DNA from: Urechis unicinctus
Taxonomy: Eukaryota > Annelida > Polychaeta > Xenopneusta > Urechidae
DNA: 64,000 nucleotides
Assembly: GCA_034190875.2 (NCBI GenBank)
Contig: CM067346.1
Location: 15,618,809 to 15,682,808, forward strand
Reading direction: 5' to 3'
A program made the translations under genes and the position numbers. Position 1 is the stretch's first letter. The number at the start of each line of letters is the position of its first letter. This document shows positions 1 to 11,190 of this stretch, piece after piece. Below the pieces are notes generated by a model. It saw only the letters and a program-made list of their open reading frames with translations. It had not been told where the DNA came from and made no database searches.

Positions 1-599
1 GCTCAGTAATTGTTACAGCTATATATTGCAGTTGCGATGCGGCACGATTTGGAATCCCTTCAGCAGCTAGATTGTGTTATATATTCCTTTGTAATTATTG
101 CATCATTCTCCTTCCATGTGTGTCAACCATGATGGACACGGATATCCATGTCATGAGAGGTATGGTACATATTTTCACAATGGAAATCATTATTTGTGCA
201 TGCTACAATTTCACCGAAATCGAATAAACATAGTCAATCCATGCCACAGATCTTGCAGTATTCAAAATCAAAATCGTCATTTAAACACAATGCAATTCAT
301 ATAGAAAGGATATGAATAACGCCTATTCCGTCCTTTTTCAAATACCTATTCATACGCTTAAATACATTATCACAAGAAAGATATGGCAACTTGTCACGAT
401 TTGTTTAAGAATTGCGGGGTCATATACACATTACGCATTTATCACTACAAAACGTAAATGTGCCATAAAATGTGCTCTGGAAGGTTTCATCTTCTTATTC
501 TCATGTTTACGCTTGCATTTTGGAACACGGGAATACCTGTTCGTTTTGATAAAAAGTGGTGTACCGATGCATTAAATATTTCTCAATTAGGTTGACCAT

Positions 600-985
600 T
601 AATGAAGACAGTATCACTTGCAGCGGATGATGCAGCAGCAAGCTAGTGATGCGGGAAATTTGACGTTCTGGAAAGCCATTTGTGTAACATTCCGTTTTTG
701 CTGGTGATAAAAACCCTCTCAACTGTAAATGAATTCAGGGCATTATGTGGTTGCAAAAATCTATTGCAGTCAGCCCCGGTAGACTGATGGGAAATGAAGA
801 CACTTGGAAACACTCGCGTGAAGAAATACATATCGATCAAACCCATTGTTTTGCAAAACACGGAATGTGCTCTTTCAACGGTTCTTATTATACCACTGGT
901 TTCCTATTGACTGAACCGATAACACGGCCTCATGTGAGTAATAAATCTTCTTTTGATGTCACATCATTGCAAAATAAATAGCGGA
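600..985. other. Conserved patch of block A, open on both strands (unit 1)
   Basis: Best conserved part of block A, with partners at 16,260-16,720 and 27,940-28,260. On the plus strand a frame from 745 reads WLQKSIAVSPGRLM and continues with KHSREEIHIDQTHCFAKHG. Unit 3 keeps this frame for about 48 codons and unit 2 for about 32. On the minus strand a frame reading IDMYFFTRVFPSVF is also open in units 1 and 2. Counting by hand between units 1 and 3 on the plus frame, about 6 of 14 codon differences are silent, a little more than expected for neutral drift. I recognise neither product. Low divergence alone can keep both frames open, so coding status is undecided. Confidence 0.3.
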
Positions 986-1569
986 GATTTCTTTTCCCTA
1001 TCAGAATCTAACATAGGTTTTCAAAAACGTAACAACAAGAAGTTGCTTGCGGCATCCCGTGTTTGTCTAGACGAACTGTGTATATATCGTTCCAAGCTCA
1101 AACAGCTATGTTTTGTACATAAATGCTACCTTGCACTCGGAGCATGAGTTCTTGCTCGGTATGTCATCAGCCCTTCTTGCATATTATGGCCCGGTAAGTA
1201 TAATTTCAACAATAGCAAGTTTCGAGTGATACCTATGTTGGTATCTGTGAATCATGCATACGCAAGTTATCCGCTTTATGGAACAACTCTGACTACATAT
1301 GATATATCAGGCACCGTCTTAGTTATCTTCCAGATGCAACGACAACAACTGACGTATTAATAGAATTAATCGAGAGTATTTAAAGCAAAAATTAAAGCAA
1401 ATCAGATGCCTAAATACCTCAAATTACCTGAATATTCGGGTTTTTGTCGCTAAATTGCGTTTTGATAGTGTTTGAAATATCTGTCTATAGTTTATTTATT
1501 CACGTTTTCGATGATAACCAAATAATATAAATGTATAGCCAAGGGTTAGTTCTCAAAATCCCAGTGTGT

Positions 1570-1674
1570 TTGGCTCTTGAAACCATTAATTGTAGCAATT
1601 GGTTTGCACGGTACACTCAACGCATGCTACTAAGCAATCCGACGGTTTATAGTTATGGAATGAAAATAGTTCGG
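1570..1674 (+). CDS. GPCR helix-7-like exon with splice donor (unit 1)
   Basis: Open frame reading through CSNWFARYTQRMLLSNPTVYSY and ending ..KIVR immediately before GTAAGC at 1,675. In class A GPCRs helix 7 ends with NPxxY followed by a basic residue about six to eight positions later. Here NPTVY is followed by K and R at that spacing. Units 2 and 3 carry the same frame with NPQVY and NPKVY, and the donor follows at the same place in each. What is seen is the motif, the hydrophobic run before it and the donor. Receptor identity is inferred from these only. Most codon differences between copies change the residue, so a relic exon is as likely as a live one. Confidence 0.38.
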
Positions 1675-1816
1675 GTAAGCGAGAATCAATAATGCACACC
1701 ATTACACATCGAATTCTATGTTGATTACAAAGCGTAAGGTTACTGCACAGTATTTCAATCAATTTGCTACAATGGCAGCAAACACTAAGAAGGGAATTGA
1801 GTTGAGCACGAGACAT
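1586..1816 (-). pseudogene. Minus-strand conserved frame next to the helix-7 exon (unit 1)
   Basis: A minus-strand frame of 76 codons that overlaps the plus-strand helix-7 block and runs on beyond it. The part near 1,740-1,810 is shared with 19,100-19,230 and 30,110-30,206 and reads SLLSVCCHCSKL and LCSNLTLCNQH. In the longer copies the core is a hydrophobic run ending LVLCSNLTICNQ, which could be compared with helix 1 of a class A GPCR, where a GN pair is usual. The S in place of G and the lack of a flanking context make this weak. It may simply be the shadow of conserved DNA. Confidence 0.2.
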
Positions 1817-2334
1817 TGTGCGTATATAAGGATACTAAATTGAAAACATGCGAAAGACTACACTAGACGTTGAAGGTTGCCATATTCGTCAGCCAATTGT
1901 TTCTATGCCGCTATGAAAAATAACTTCACCCATGGTCAATAAGTACGAATAACTCATTTCTTTACAAACATTTGGAAGCTAATCCAGCGTATTTATGGAC
2001 TATAAAGGCACAAAGCATATTCACTCCAAGCTCCGAGCCAAGGTATAGCCGAAAGGACAACAGACAGTTCTGGACATTACGAATGGGTAGCTGGCATTAG
2101 TTGGTTGTTGAAATGCCTTAAATACATGTTGAGTAATGTCTGCAGCATATCGCAACTAAACCTTCGTTATATTGCAGTGCGTACCGAAATCTCCTCTCTA
2201 TTTTAAAGGTCAAATCAATAGGGTTAATTCAAAGGCGGCAGAACATCTATCGTTGAATGATGTTTTGCTAAATACCATATTTATTCGGCACATGCTTATT
2301 ATCGAAGGGCATTAACAGGTATGTGCGTTCTTAT

Positions 2335-4165
2335 AAGTATGCGCCTCTCTCAGTTTACGCTTCATGCATTAGATTATGCTTATTTCAAAAATCACATTTG
2401 CTGTTCTGTGAAGCTGTGAACTGTGGTAGCGTAATATCGATATATATTCTGGACTGTTTCTACAATGGCACCTTTCGACACAGAGGTCATGCTTGAGTGC
2501 TGATGAATAATGATAATTGACTAGCAAGATGATTGACTGCACTACTGCACTCTTAGTTGACTGTCTTTCCTTTGAGGGAGTTTCAACCCCCAACAAACGC
2601 ATACACACAGACATACATTTACAAACACATTGTCCCACTTAATCCATCCCTCCCAAAAGTTTAAGTTAGATTTACAACCTTTCGGCCACTCGGTACATGT
2701 AAACTAAACCAATTTAGGATAATGAAATTCACCCCTTTTCACTCGTACCAGATTATTTGTTGTCCAATTTACATAAACCGTTAGAAACCCGTTTAAGTTC
2801 CGAACGGGTCAGTTTCCAAATTATATAGTCCTTTACCAAACCCAATCCCTTAACAATTAACTTAGACCCGTTTGATCTCCAATTAAAGCTCCGAATGACC
2901 CCAAGCCCCGAATTAACCAATCACAGCTCACCACATTAACCCCATGAACACCCGCATCGTTTACTATAAATACGACAGCATCATCAGACACACAAAATAT
3001 AGCAGATATTCTCAATCCGACATATTCATCCGACAATAAGAAACCAAACAAGAACCCGAACGTGCCAGTCACCAGCATAACGTGAATAATAGAAAGGGGG
3101 ATAGAAATTCATATAAAGTCTCTGTATTTCGTGAAAAGACATCAACCCTCAGCTACCTACATCACGTGGGCAAAACTAATAATCGTTCATCATCAATCAT
3201 CACGATACTACAATGCCACCGGAGACCAGTAGGTTGGGAGCACTAGAAGTAGTTGGCTCATTGTATTCGTAAGCTGTCTGATTGTCTTATAATTAATCAT
3301 GACAAACGGCGGTAACATTGTAGATTGTGTATTTGCAATTTAGCACCCCACATACAATACCCTCTCACTAAGCCGATTACCATCCTTATTTGTATCTAGT
3401 TCAAATGAAACATTGCAGGAGTAGGAAAAGGCGCTGCACTTACGCTTTACACACTTATGACTGACTTTATTGACAACATATTTTGTAGTACTGTTGTCAC
3501 ATTGTTTGCGACATAGGCTAATTGCAGCTCGAGAGTAAAAAAAGTCTTAGCAAGCACATGCGAAATCTTCATTCTCTTTATCACCAGAAACATAACGTGC
3601 TAATAGAAAGGGGGATAGACGTTGTTAACACTAACTGTAGCGTGAAAATGTGTGCCACCATCTTGCAAAACTAAAGCGCATTTAAATTTTAATGAAGGTA
3701 TCGATGCACTAAAAGACTAATAAATTTTACGCCAGGAATCGTTATATTCGACCCCATCACAACATTTAGTGCACCACAAACGACAACAGTTTTTTTCATG
3801 AACGTCCCTACACATGCAGACGCAACCTTGTAGACCGCCTGATGTCAAATGGGGCTAGTATGGGAAAAATTGCAAACGCACAACCAACTACTTTATACGC
3901 CGTTTCTCATGATGAATCATATGACCAGAAAACCTAATTAAGTGTATTAGCAAGATTATACAAATGTTTCCAGTGCTCCCTCGAAGGAAAGGCAACAAAT
4001 CCAGGGTGCAGTAGTGCAGTCAGTCACCTTGCTAATCAATCATTGTTATTAATCAGCACTGAAAGTTAACATTTGCGTGGAACAGAAGCAACAACTAAGT
4101 GTGGACATCGCTATATGGCTTCCACTGTTCGTAGCTTCACAGATCAAGAGGCATGCATACTATCT
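2335..4165. repeat. Large imperfect palindrome (unit 1)
   Basis: The left arm (2,335-2,580 continued at 3,236-3,350) matches the reverse complement of 3,850-4,165. Anchors: the CTGCACTACTGCAC word near 2,537 against its complement near 4,010; GGGAGCACT at 3,236 against its complement at about 3,970; CATGACAAACGGCG near 3,298 against its complement near 3,900; TTTGCAATT near 3,340 against its complement near 3,870. The centre falls near 3,605. Outer arms add 2,020-2,110 (partial) and 4,193-4,390. Arm identity is roughly 65-75% by eye, lower than between tandem units, so the inversion appears older than the triplication. The left arm is split by the 655-bp insertion at 2,581. Confidence 0.75.
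2581..3235. mobile_element. 655-bp insertion with 5-bp flanking duplication in the palindrome arm
   Basis: Unit 3 reads straight through this point (near 31,629), whereas unit 1 is interrupted. The word GGGAG occurs on both sides (2,576-2,580 and 3,236-3,240) and only once in unit 3, so the insert is exactly 2,581-3,235 with a 5-bp target-site-like duplication. The plus strand is rich in A and C with many ACCC words. Its ends are not inverted repeats and are not TG..CA, so I cannot name a class. Its last 160 bp (from 3,077) resemble 3,591-3,715, including a shared AATAGAAAGGGGGATAG word, so the insert may have carried or captured a copy of the palindrome centre. Nothing coding is seen in it. 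Confidence 0.6.
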
Positions 4166-4192
4166 GCTTTTGGACTAATTTGTTAAAAGAAA

Positions 4193-4426
4193 TTGATGTT
4201 TAGGCGGGCGCTGATATATTATTGTGTGTTTTTTCTGCTTGCATTTGAGTTATCATTTCCCTACATTCAGGCCATGTTCGTCACCGATTATTATTTTAAG
4301 ACGGTTAATACACCTTTTATGTCTTCTGGAATTATTCACGCTCTTGTATATTTTCGAAAGTCATTCATTATTCTTTCTCGATATTCTCATGATTGGGATG
4401 ATAAGTTAATTCCATATTCCCAGTAA
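4193..4426 (+). pseudogene. GPCR helix 6-7-like frame in the right palindrome arm (unit 1)
   Basis: A 77-codon frame with two hydrophobic runs. The first, YYCVFFLLAFELSFPYIQ, resembles helix 6 around the usual CWxP(Y) position (here SFPY). The second, SSGIIHALVYFRKSF, resembles the helix-7 NPxxY and the following F/R motif, with HA where NP is usual. In unit 2 (20,208-20,350) the same DNA reads ELTYPYIQVIF, but in a shifted frame. In the left arm on the minus strand it reads SSGIIYALVC (unit 3, about 30,900). The motif order and spacing suit a class A receptor. The departures at key residues and frame breaks in sister copies suggest decay. Confidence 0.36.
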
Positions 4427-4789
4427 AGAATCAAGCACCAATCCATGCATGTGTGGGATATAAGGTGTTTGTCATATACCATATATGTTCACGTACTGCA
4501 ATTGCATACGTTAACCTACCTCACTTGAGTTCGTTGAATGTTAATACTGACTATGATTTATATTGCCACCATCTAGAGACTAAACCGCAGGGAAATGAAG
4601 AGCGAGACCCTCCGCAGTGCAGAAAATTTAAGTGGCCTACCCACTCATAACGATGCGCTTACTTATGTGCGTTGCTTTGATCATTCATATAAATACCTTG
4701 GAAAATAGTGGGCTTGCGGTGAAAATAATTCATTTTTGCGAAAATAATATCTGCTTGGAACGTGAGTAGCTATCCCCTGTCATTGGAAT

Positions 4790-5071
4790 TCAATCGGAAT
4801 GCACCTCACCTCTGCAAAAACAAACAGTAAAATAAGGAATGCTGTTCATTAAAAATTGTTTGCCCTGTACGACATGCTTGTGACCGAGGAAAGGATGCTG
4901 ATTGAAGTAGGCCAGATCACTTCTATCGCACAGCAGTACAATCAAAGAGCCTGTAGCCATTGTGATATTGTAGGCTGAACCCACTTCGTTCACGCCAATG
5001 AACCCCTGACAAACATTGGCTTTAGTCGTTGGAGGAACCCCTTGGTACATTATGTAACTGTTTATCTTCAC
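4790..5071 (-). pseudogene. GPCR helix 3 / loop 2 / helix 4-like frame (unit 1)
   Basis: A 93-codon minus-strand frame. It reads GSLIVLLCDRSDLAYFNQ then HPFLGHKHVVQGKQFLMNSI, which resembles the end of helix 3 (D/E-R-Y type), the loop-2 P, and a basic stretch leading into helix 4. The same frame is kept for about 50 codons at 21,280-21,450 and 35,009-35,209, and unit 3 differs by an in-frame loss of one codon. The minus strand then shows a pyrimidine-rich run and TTTTTGCAG (AG at 4,812-4,813), a plausible splice acceptor also present in units 2 and 3. By hand only 1-3 of about 13 codon differences between copies are silent, so no purifying selection is visible. Confidence 0.38.
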
Positions 5072-6291
5072 TCAGCTGCCAAAAGATAGGTTTTGTGCCT
5101 AAACAATGTGCACTATACTAAATCTACCTATATACTGAAAAGACTTTCTCTTTTAAAATATAGACATCAATTGGACGATCCATAATGCAGATTAGGAACA
5201 TATTTGTGGCGATTAACACGTGTAAAATGTAATGCTGAAAGGTATGTGCGACAAAACTTCAGCTAAATGTGTCACTTAGTTAACGGTCGTCTCGCTCATT
5301 TTATGACAGCACTACGCCATTAAAACTATTTATCTTATGTCGCATGGTAATCGGAAATGAATGCTCATTAAGCTAACGTCGACAGTGCGTAGCTGTGTCA
5401 TTGTTAGACATCGTTTATGCTGATCTTGTGGATTCTTCCGGCAAAGGCACAATTGCTAAATGCCGGCACATGCGCATATGCCGGCCGAAACTGCACTGAC
5501 CGAAACATGGGAGGCCATCTGGGTGATTAATTATGCTATAATAAAGTGTCTTAGCCAACCTGCCGTTATTGAGAATGTACTGTTTAATTGATGTATACTT
5601 ATATAATGTCTACATAGTTGAGCCGCCATTGTCAATCGATTAGTAACACTAACACGGAAATGACGGCCAAAACAACAATTGAGTATGTAAGCAACATTCG
5701 TACAAGTGTATCGTGCTAATCATCTGCAATCGGATATCGCCATCACAGTATGCCACTGCTTCACATGCGAAACATGTATGGTTGCACCTTTTAGTCGCTG
5801 CTCATACTGAAAGAAACATGATAAAGCGATTAACCAATATTGGAAATAGAATTGGTGGTAAAACCATACTGCATGGTCACCATATCATAAACAGAACGTT
5901 TCGCATGTCGAGTTTTGTAACGTAAACCAAGGGTTCTCATTCAAATGCGCCATTTATTAGAACGGACATTCAGGGTATTTTTCTAGTGTGTCATTTATTG
6001 CAAGAATGTTGATAGTGACCATTGACCACTTAATTGAGTGTTATATTCTTTAAATTGTTGAGCGGTTTTATTAATTTACAATGAAAATGCCTATCACCAT
6101 ATGATCTCGTTGATGTTTGTAGGTGGAACTGACGACTAATTTCGATTGCTGTCTGTACTAGTGGCGAATTTTCACCCCCAATACTCTCAATGGACAGTGG
6201 GAGCAATACGTGCGCAGTCATAAACCTCTTCATTGTGATTCGATTGTATTTAAACTATAAACTGATATACAGTATATAACTGGCGTCTCTA

Positions 6292-6665
6292 CAAGTTTGC
6301 ATAGTGTGTGTACAATGACAATGGCTCTGCCTCACACAAACAATACAGCAGCAATTGACAACTATCACATATTTGCAGTTCTATTCAGGTCTAGTGACAG
6401 AGTGCTAAAGCAGGTATAACTTCAACACAGATTTAGTGGCACGACAGCGGTCCGCTTCAGCTCATCAGGCTGAACCAGAGGGAACCTTTTGCAGCTGGGG
6501 CAAGTGTAATGGTTCTCGCTTGTATATCCTTTCAAGTGCGGTTCCAACCTCTAAAGCCTTTTTTGTTGTCAGTTTGTAAAAGTGAAATAACAGGCCTACG
6601 GCTTAGTGAAATTAATTTGTTCACACATCCAATTTTGGTCGAGAAATGTGTCTGGGGAATGGCAG
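6292..6665 (-). pseudogene. TRIM-like RING / B-box remnant
   Basis: On the minus strand a 42-codon frame (6,550-6,425) reads SENHYTCPSCKRFPLVQPDE then LKRTAVVPLNLC. A CPxC pair, a basic residue, then L..N.L at this distance is the usual C-terminal half of a TRIM RING finger. Just upstream in another frame (about 6,660-6,553) FSTKIGCVNKL and RRPVISLLQTDNKKGFRGW have the spacing of the N-terminal RING half, but most zinc-ligand C/H positions hold other residues. Downstream (6,384-6,292) QICDSCQLLLYCLCEAEP resembles the start of a B-box, about 40 residues after CPSC as in TRIMs. Three frames and lost ligands mark it as a pseudogene. The CPSC half is the most secure part. Confidence 0.45.
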
Positions 6666-6896
6666 GTAGATATGTTAGAAAGCCTGCTTCTTCAACCAAG
6701 GGTACAGTCTGGGAGACACTCGCAGATGCAATAAGTTTCTTGATGGCTGTAAAACTCTTACTGTACCCCTCGGAGGTATGATATATTGTTAGCAAGTAAC
6801 GAGACGCGCAATCCATTGTTAATCGTTCCGGCAAAAATGTCGAACATCCTCGCTCAAACCTATGACAGTTTTTTTTTAGATCGCTAAGAATTGCTA

Positions 6897-7070
6897 TCGT
6901 GGCCATAATTGTTGTGAAAACCGCTTCAGTATACCACCCGGTACAATGCCATGTTCAATAAGCTTGTCCATAGTTACCATGGCTAGGGCTACGTCGGCAA
7001 CAGCCATTATCAAGTTGCGTGCTGTTTGGCAGTATCCCTCCCAGAGCCATCTTGCCGAGCTTGACTTAAC
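6897..7070 (-). pseudogene. Unrecognised coding-like patch upstream of the RING remnant
   Basis: A minus-strand frame of 58 codons, bounded by stops, reading RWLWEGYCQTARNLIMAVAD and then ALAMVTMDKLIEHGIVPGG. The composition is protein-like (A, V, L, M, D, E rich). On the minus strand it lies 5' of the RING remnant, with a different frame (6,906-6,532) bridging the two. It could be an N-terminal part of the same broken gene. I do not recognise the family. Confidence 0.22.
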
Positions 7071-7259
7071 CTATACATATACCACAAACAACTGTATTAT
7101 GGTAGAGCACATTGGCAATGATTTTTCTTTCGGTGATTGGGTTTGTCTAACTTTATATGAAAGGGATATGATTGCTCGGTACAGAACTGGCTTTGTTGAG
7201 CAGCAAGCACATAAAGCACTGTTGTGGTTTGTGTGGTGTTCATGCGGATAACAAAGTCA

Positions 7260-8980
7260 CCGTTTGGCTTGAGGTTCTTTGCCTGTTTTAATCATAATGG
7301 TAGTACATGACTTTGTATGTGGCAAGCCAGGCGCAGCAACATAGAATTACAATATATGACTATACATAATCATAAACTGGCTAATTATTGACAAGCAACG
7401 AACAGCACAATGATTTATATTAGACACGCTTTTTCTTTCTGTAAGCACTGCAGCAATATATCACCTGCCTAGCATTAATGGCTTGTATTGCGCCCTCTCG
7501 TATAAATAGATGTGTATTCAGATGGCTTGTTTATCATGGCCGCTGAAAAAACATTCCAGGGACAGGTATTGTCTTCGAAATAATGTACACGCCATGCTAG
7601 TTCATGCTTGATAGAAGTCGGGCTTTCAAGGATAATCCAGTATTTTGCTCAAGTGAAAGCTCTGTTCACATGGATGTACTCAAGACACCCCACAGCACCA
7701 AAAACCCTGTCAGCAATGTACAATATAGATCAATTTAGGGGTTGAAAGCAATGACTTTGTGGAGTGGATATTAACAGTACCATTTCGGGCCATCAATATA
7801 ATTTTAACGCCCAGTTTATTCAAACCATCACAATGGCTGTTGAACAACGGCTGTTTCAGCAATTTGACATATATGCGAATCGTGAAACTAGGCATAGGGA
7901 GTGTCTTGTAATCCGATACTCATTAAAGGCCATATGTCAGAAGTTTCTGCGTCTGCCATTAATAGTTTTTACTAAATTTGATTATCTCACTCGAGCATCA
8001 CTTTTTTTGTATTGATTCTATGTTGTTTGCTTAATGTATGGGTCTGACTGCAACTAAACCACGTTGCCATGTTTGTTTGGCATCAATGACCGTGGTCTGT
8101 ATCTTAACATTTGTCTATTAATACTAATATAACGTTATAAAAGAAGAGTGAGTCTACCGTATGAATTCATGTGTTATGTAAGAATTATATTTTTCGTAAC
8201 TTCATGTTTAGTGCCCATTGGAAAGTGGCGTTGTCAATAATTTACAACTGCAGTCACAGGTTAAGTCGCTCTCCAGTGCGTTCAGTTTGTAACACAATAT
8301 ATAGGTGATTATTGTAGCAGGTACATATTGACGTCTTAATCTGTCAATATAGCAGTTCATCTACAATAACATTTGCCGGCAGGAGATACAACCATTTGAA
8401 GGCATCTTATAATGGAAATTGTCAAATCAATTGTATTGACGTCTTCTCATGCTTATACAACCATTTACGCTTATATGACCTCAATATAAATTTCAGTATA
8501 TATGCTTTTGATCATGATCCATGGCATACCGGTTTGTGCAAAAACGCATATCACGGTACGTAAGACCAGTGATGGTCATTTACAATGAGTAACAGAACCT
8601 CGACCTCAATTTGTATGTACCAAGCAGAGTTATTGCAACGGATGAGCTGTCCCTTTTCGTTGATCGTGATATTAAGTTACCACAGTATGTAGTGCTTTGC
8701 TCCGATGATTTTATTGAACATATGCGCCAGCATAATTCCTTGGTACAGCAACATTGCTCTGTCTGTGTGTGGCAGCTGCTTTGTTCAGCGAGTTAGTTAC
8801 TGCGACAAAAAGTCATGAAGGCGCCGAATCATCGGTTCTGTGGTGTAGGCGAAAATAATAAGGAACTATGTTTGTCATGCGGTGATGGACCAGAATAATA
8901 GGAATACATGGAAGTTGATCTTTTGAAATACAGACGATAAACTATGTTCGAAAGAGAGGTCGAGGGAGCATAGTTCATAT
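7260..8980. other. Unit-1-only sequence without recognised genes
   Basis: AT-rich DNA with scattered stops on both strands. Only short open frames (61-83 codons) are present, with no splice or repeat structure that I can support. Confidence 0.5.
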
Positions 8981-8999
8981 TGTTATCATGTTATCATAG

Positions 9000-9258
9000 C
9001 GATAATGATATTGATGATGGTGATGATAATGATAATGATGATGACGACGACGATAACGACGATGATGATGATGGTGATGATGTTAATGAAGATGATTATG
9101 ATGATGATAATGGTGATGATGAAATAATAATAATAGCAATAATGATAATGATGACGATTACAACGATAATAATGGCGATAATAATGACGATAATGATGGT
9201 GACGTTGATGACGATGAAAATAATGGAGATGATGAAAAAAATTATTATGATAATGATC

Positions 9259-9301
<43 letters not shown>

Positions 9302-9312
9302 GGATGATGATG
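9000..9312. repeat. Imperfect (GAT)n / (GAC)n microsatellite tract
   Basis: About 310 bp built from GAT, GAC, AAT and GGT triplets. It is degenerate at the left and a pure GAT run of about 13 units at 9,260-9,300, which suggests recent expansion at the right end. Long open frames on both strands here (121 and 152 codons, D/M-rich and H/I-rich) are artefacts of the triplet repeat. Confidence 0.95.
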
Positions 9313-10885
9313 ATTGGTGCTCACTGTCCAAGAAAGCATCAGTGATAACGTAGTTTCCAAGAGCGTGCCATTATGCCGTCCTCTGTGTGCCTCCCTGGGC
9401 ATACTGTTTGCCTTCAATGGCATCGTTAGAAGACTGCATTCCAATGGTTCAGTGTCGAAACTGCAGTATTCGGAAAATGGTCGTCCACTGTTTAACAGTG
9501 TAGGCTTAGTTGTCGAGCTTCCAAGGCGTCATACTAATTTACATTTTATTAGCATAGGCAGCATAAATCATTGCTCTCATCGGCATACAAAATAATGTTT
9601 CAATATTGCGGGCAACGTTTAAGACCAATTATTAGGACATAATTTTGAAAATAATAGTACATTTTTGGATCATTCATATTATATCATAAGTCTAACAGTG
9701 TCGCATCTAACATTCAAATGAATAACTAGGATGTCACGCTTAATTCTAGGTTTGAGCAAAAGCGTTGGAATACCAAGTTGTTACATCACAGCACTAGCTT
9801 CGTCGATTCATACCGAGAGATAGATAAGATGTATCTGCGAACGCAAACTGCGCTTGCTGGCAAATATGTGCACAGGCTACCGTGCTCTCCAGTACCAATC
9901 CCATTTGCTATGCTAGTTAATAAAAACATCGTTCAGTTATAATCAGACCCATCCATTACTGGAGTGTACACGAAGTGTGCCCGACAATTATTCCAAAACG
10001 GAAGTGTATTGTAAACATGGCTCTCAACCTGTCTGTCACTTCTATTGGTCCGAATGTTAGTAGCACAATGACACTGCAGTTTGTTTTGACATCGTAGAAT
10101 ATAGGTATTCATTTTAGAGTAAGAGGCCATTTGCTTAAGCCCAAAGAATAATGATTATCATTTATCTGCTTGTTGTACTTTTCCTTCTTAATGGAACGAT
10201 AATATGTGATTCTTTCTTCCCTAACTGTTTTATCCCGTTGAACGTTACGAATTTCAATGAAGAAAAAACCGACCCAGAAGGTCCAGATAGTTATAATGAA
10301 TGCGTAAATGAGAACATGATACCAGTGACAAACACCCGACTAAAACGCTGATTGATGTCCACATTTTCACGCCAAGAACATCCCACACACTTATCAGCAA
10401 TAGAGGTGTTGAACAACCCGTTATCCATTGCAGGTATATAACATTAAGTTCATAAACATATGGTGGCATCACTCTCGTACATTGCGCAGGGTCAATGGAT
10501 TGTTGCAAGTTAACCAAACTTGTTTGCAAATGGAAATGTAAAAGAAACAATATAGGCAGACTAAGATATCTCGTTTATACTAACTTTAACTTCGCTTCCT
10601 AGCGTTACATATACTTAAACGTTAAGTGGACGTGTATTGTTCCTTGCATGAGCAACTGCCGTCTGGTATAATGAATCCATCTGGGGTCACCTTGATAATA
10701 GTGGAAGATATTGTGAAATACCTTGACTGTTGATGGTCTGCCCAAAAAAAACAACAGCGAATTACATTAATCATCACGAATCACATGTGTATTGGTTATC
10801 AACATTATCCGCAAAATATTATAACGTATCCGTCCAGGGACGCATTGTTGAACTTACGCTTAACTTTAAACAAGTGCAAATCTTC
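9313..10885. other. Unit-1-only sequence without recognised genes
   Basis: An open frame at 9,314-9,595 plus begins at the edge of the GAT tract and is unrecognised. The remainder shows only short frames. A small frame at 10,151-10,351 plus starts with a hydrophobic signal-peptide-like run (IIIYLLVVLFLLNGTIICD) and is then acidic. It is too short and isolated to call. Confidence 0.4.
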
Positions 10886-11190
10886 ACGTTACAGGCATAA
10901 ACACACCCCACCAGCAAATTTGCATTATAAACGTCTCAACAAAACGTAGATGTACTACTGTGGTTGCGCTGGCAGTGATTTGACATCACATAACTTAACA
11001 TCATGAGACTAAGCAATGCTAGTTCATTGACACCTTTTATCAGCTAAACAAATGCGAAGTGAATGGGACCTATATTTTGGTGAAGGATTATTTCCTGCAT
11101 CCCCGCCCACTGGGCGACAAACCAATCGTAATGCACTACCGCCTTTCTATGAAGACAGATAAGCCACCGTTTAACGTATCCTGTATCATA
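10885..11190. repeat. Block L of unit 1 (partner 22,682-23,020)
   Basis: Homology with unit 2 resumes here: CCCACCAGCA, CAACAAAACGTA, TTTTGGTGAAGGATTA and GGGCGACAAACC words occur in the same order in both. About 75-80% alike by eye. No coding call. Confidence 0.75.

Larger units (their letters stand above)
6286..10885. other. 4.6-kb segment found only in unit 1
   Basis: Unit homology stops near 6,285 (matching the end of unit 3 at about 36,075) and resumes with unit 2 at 10,885/22,682. The segment holds the TRIM-like remnant, a coding-like patch at 6,897-7,070 minus and the GAT tract. Other open frames include 8,611-8,796 plus (CSDDFIEHMRQHN) and 7,764-8,015 plus. I recognise neither, and both are short enough to be chance. 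Whether it was inserted into unit 1 or lost from unit 2 is not settled: unit 3 ends exactly at its left edge, which favours a real breakpoint there. Confidence 0.6.

Noticed and set aside
2581-3235. Solo LTR
   Set aside because: The 5-bp duplication would fit, but the ends are not TG..CA and part of the insert resembles local sequence, so no LTR call is made.
8980-9444. 121- and 152-codon frames on opposite strands
   Set aside because: They are produced by the GAT triplet tract and are rich in D/M or H/I. No unique sequence supports a gene.
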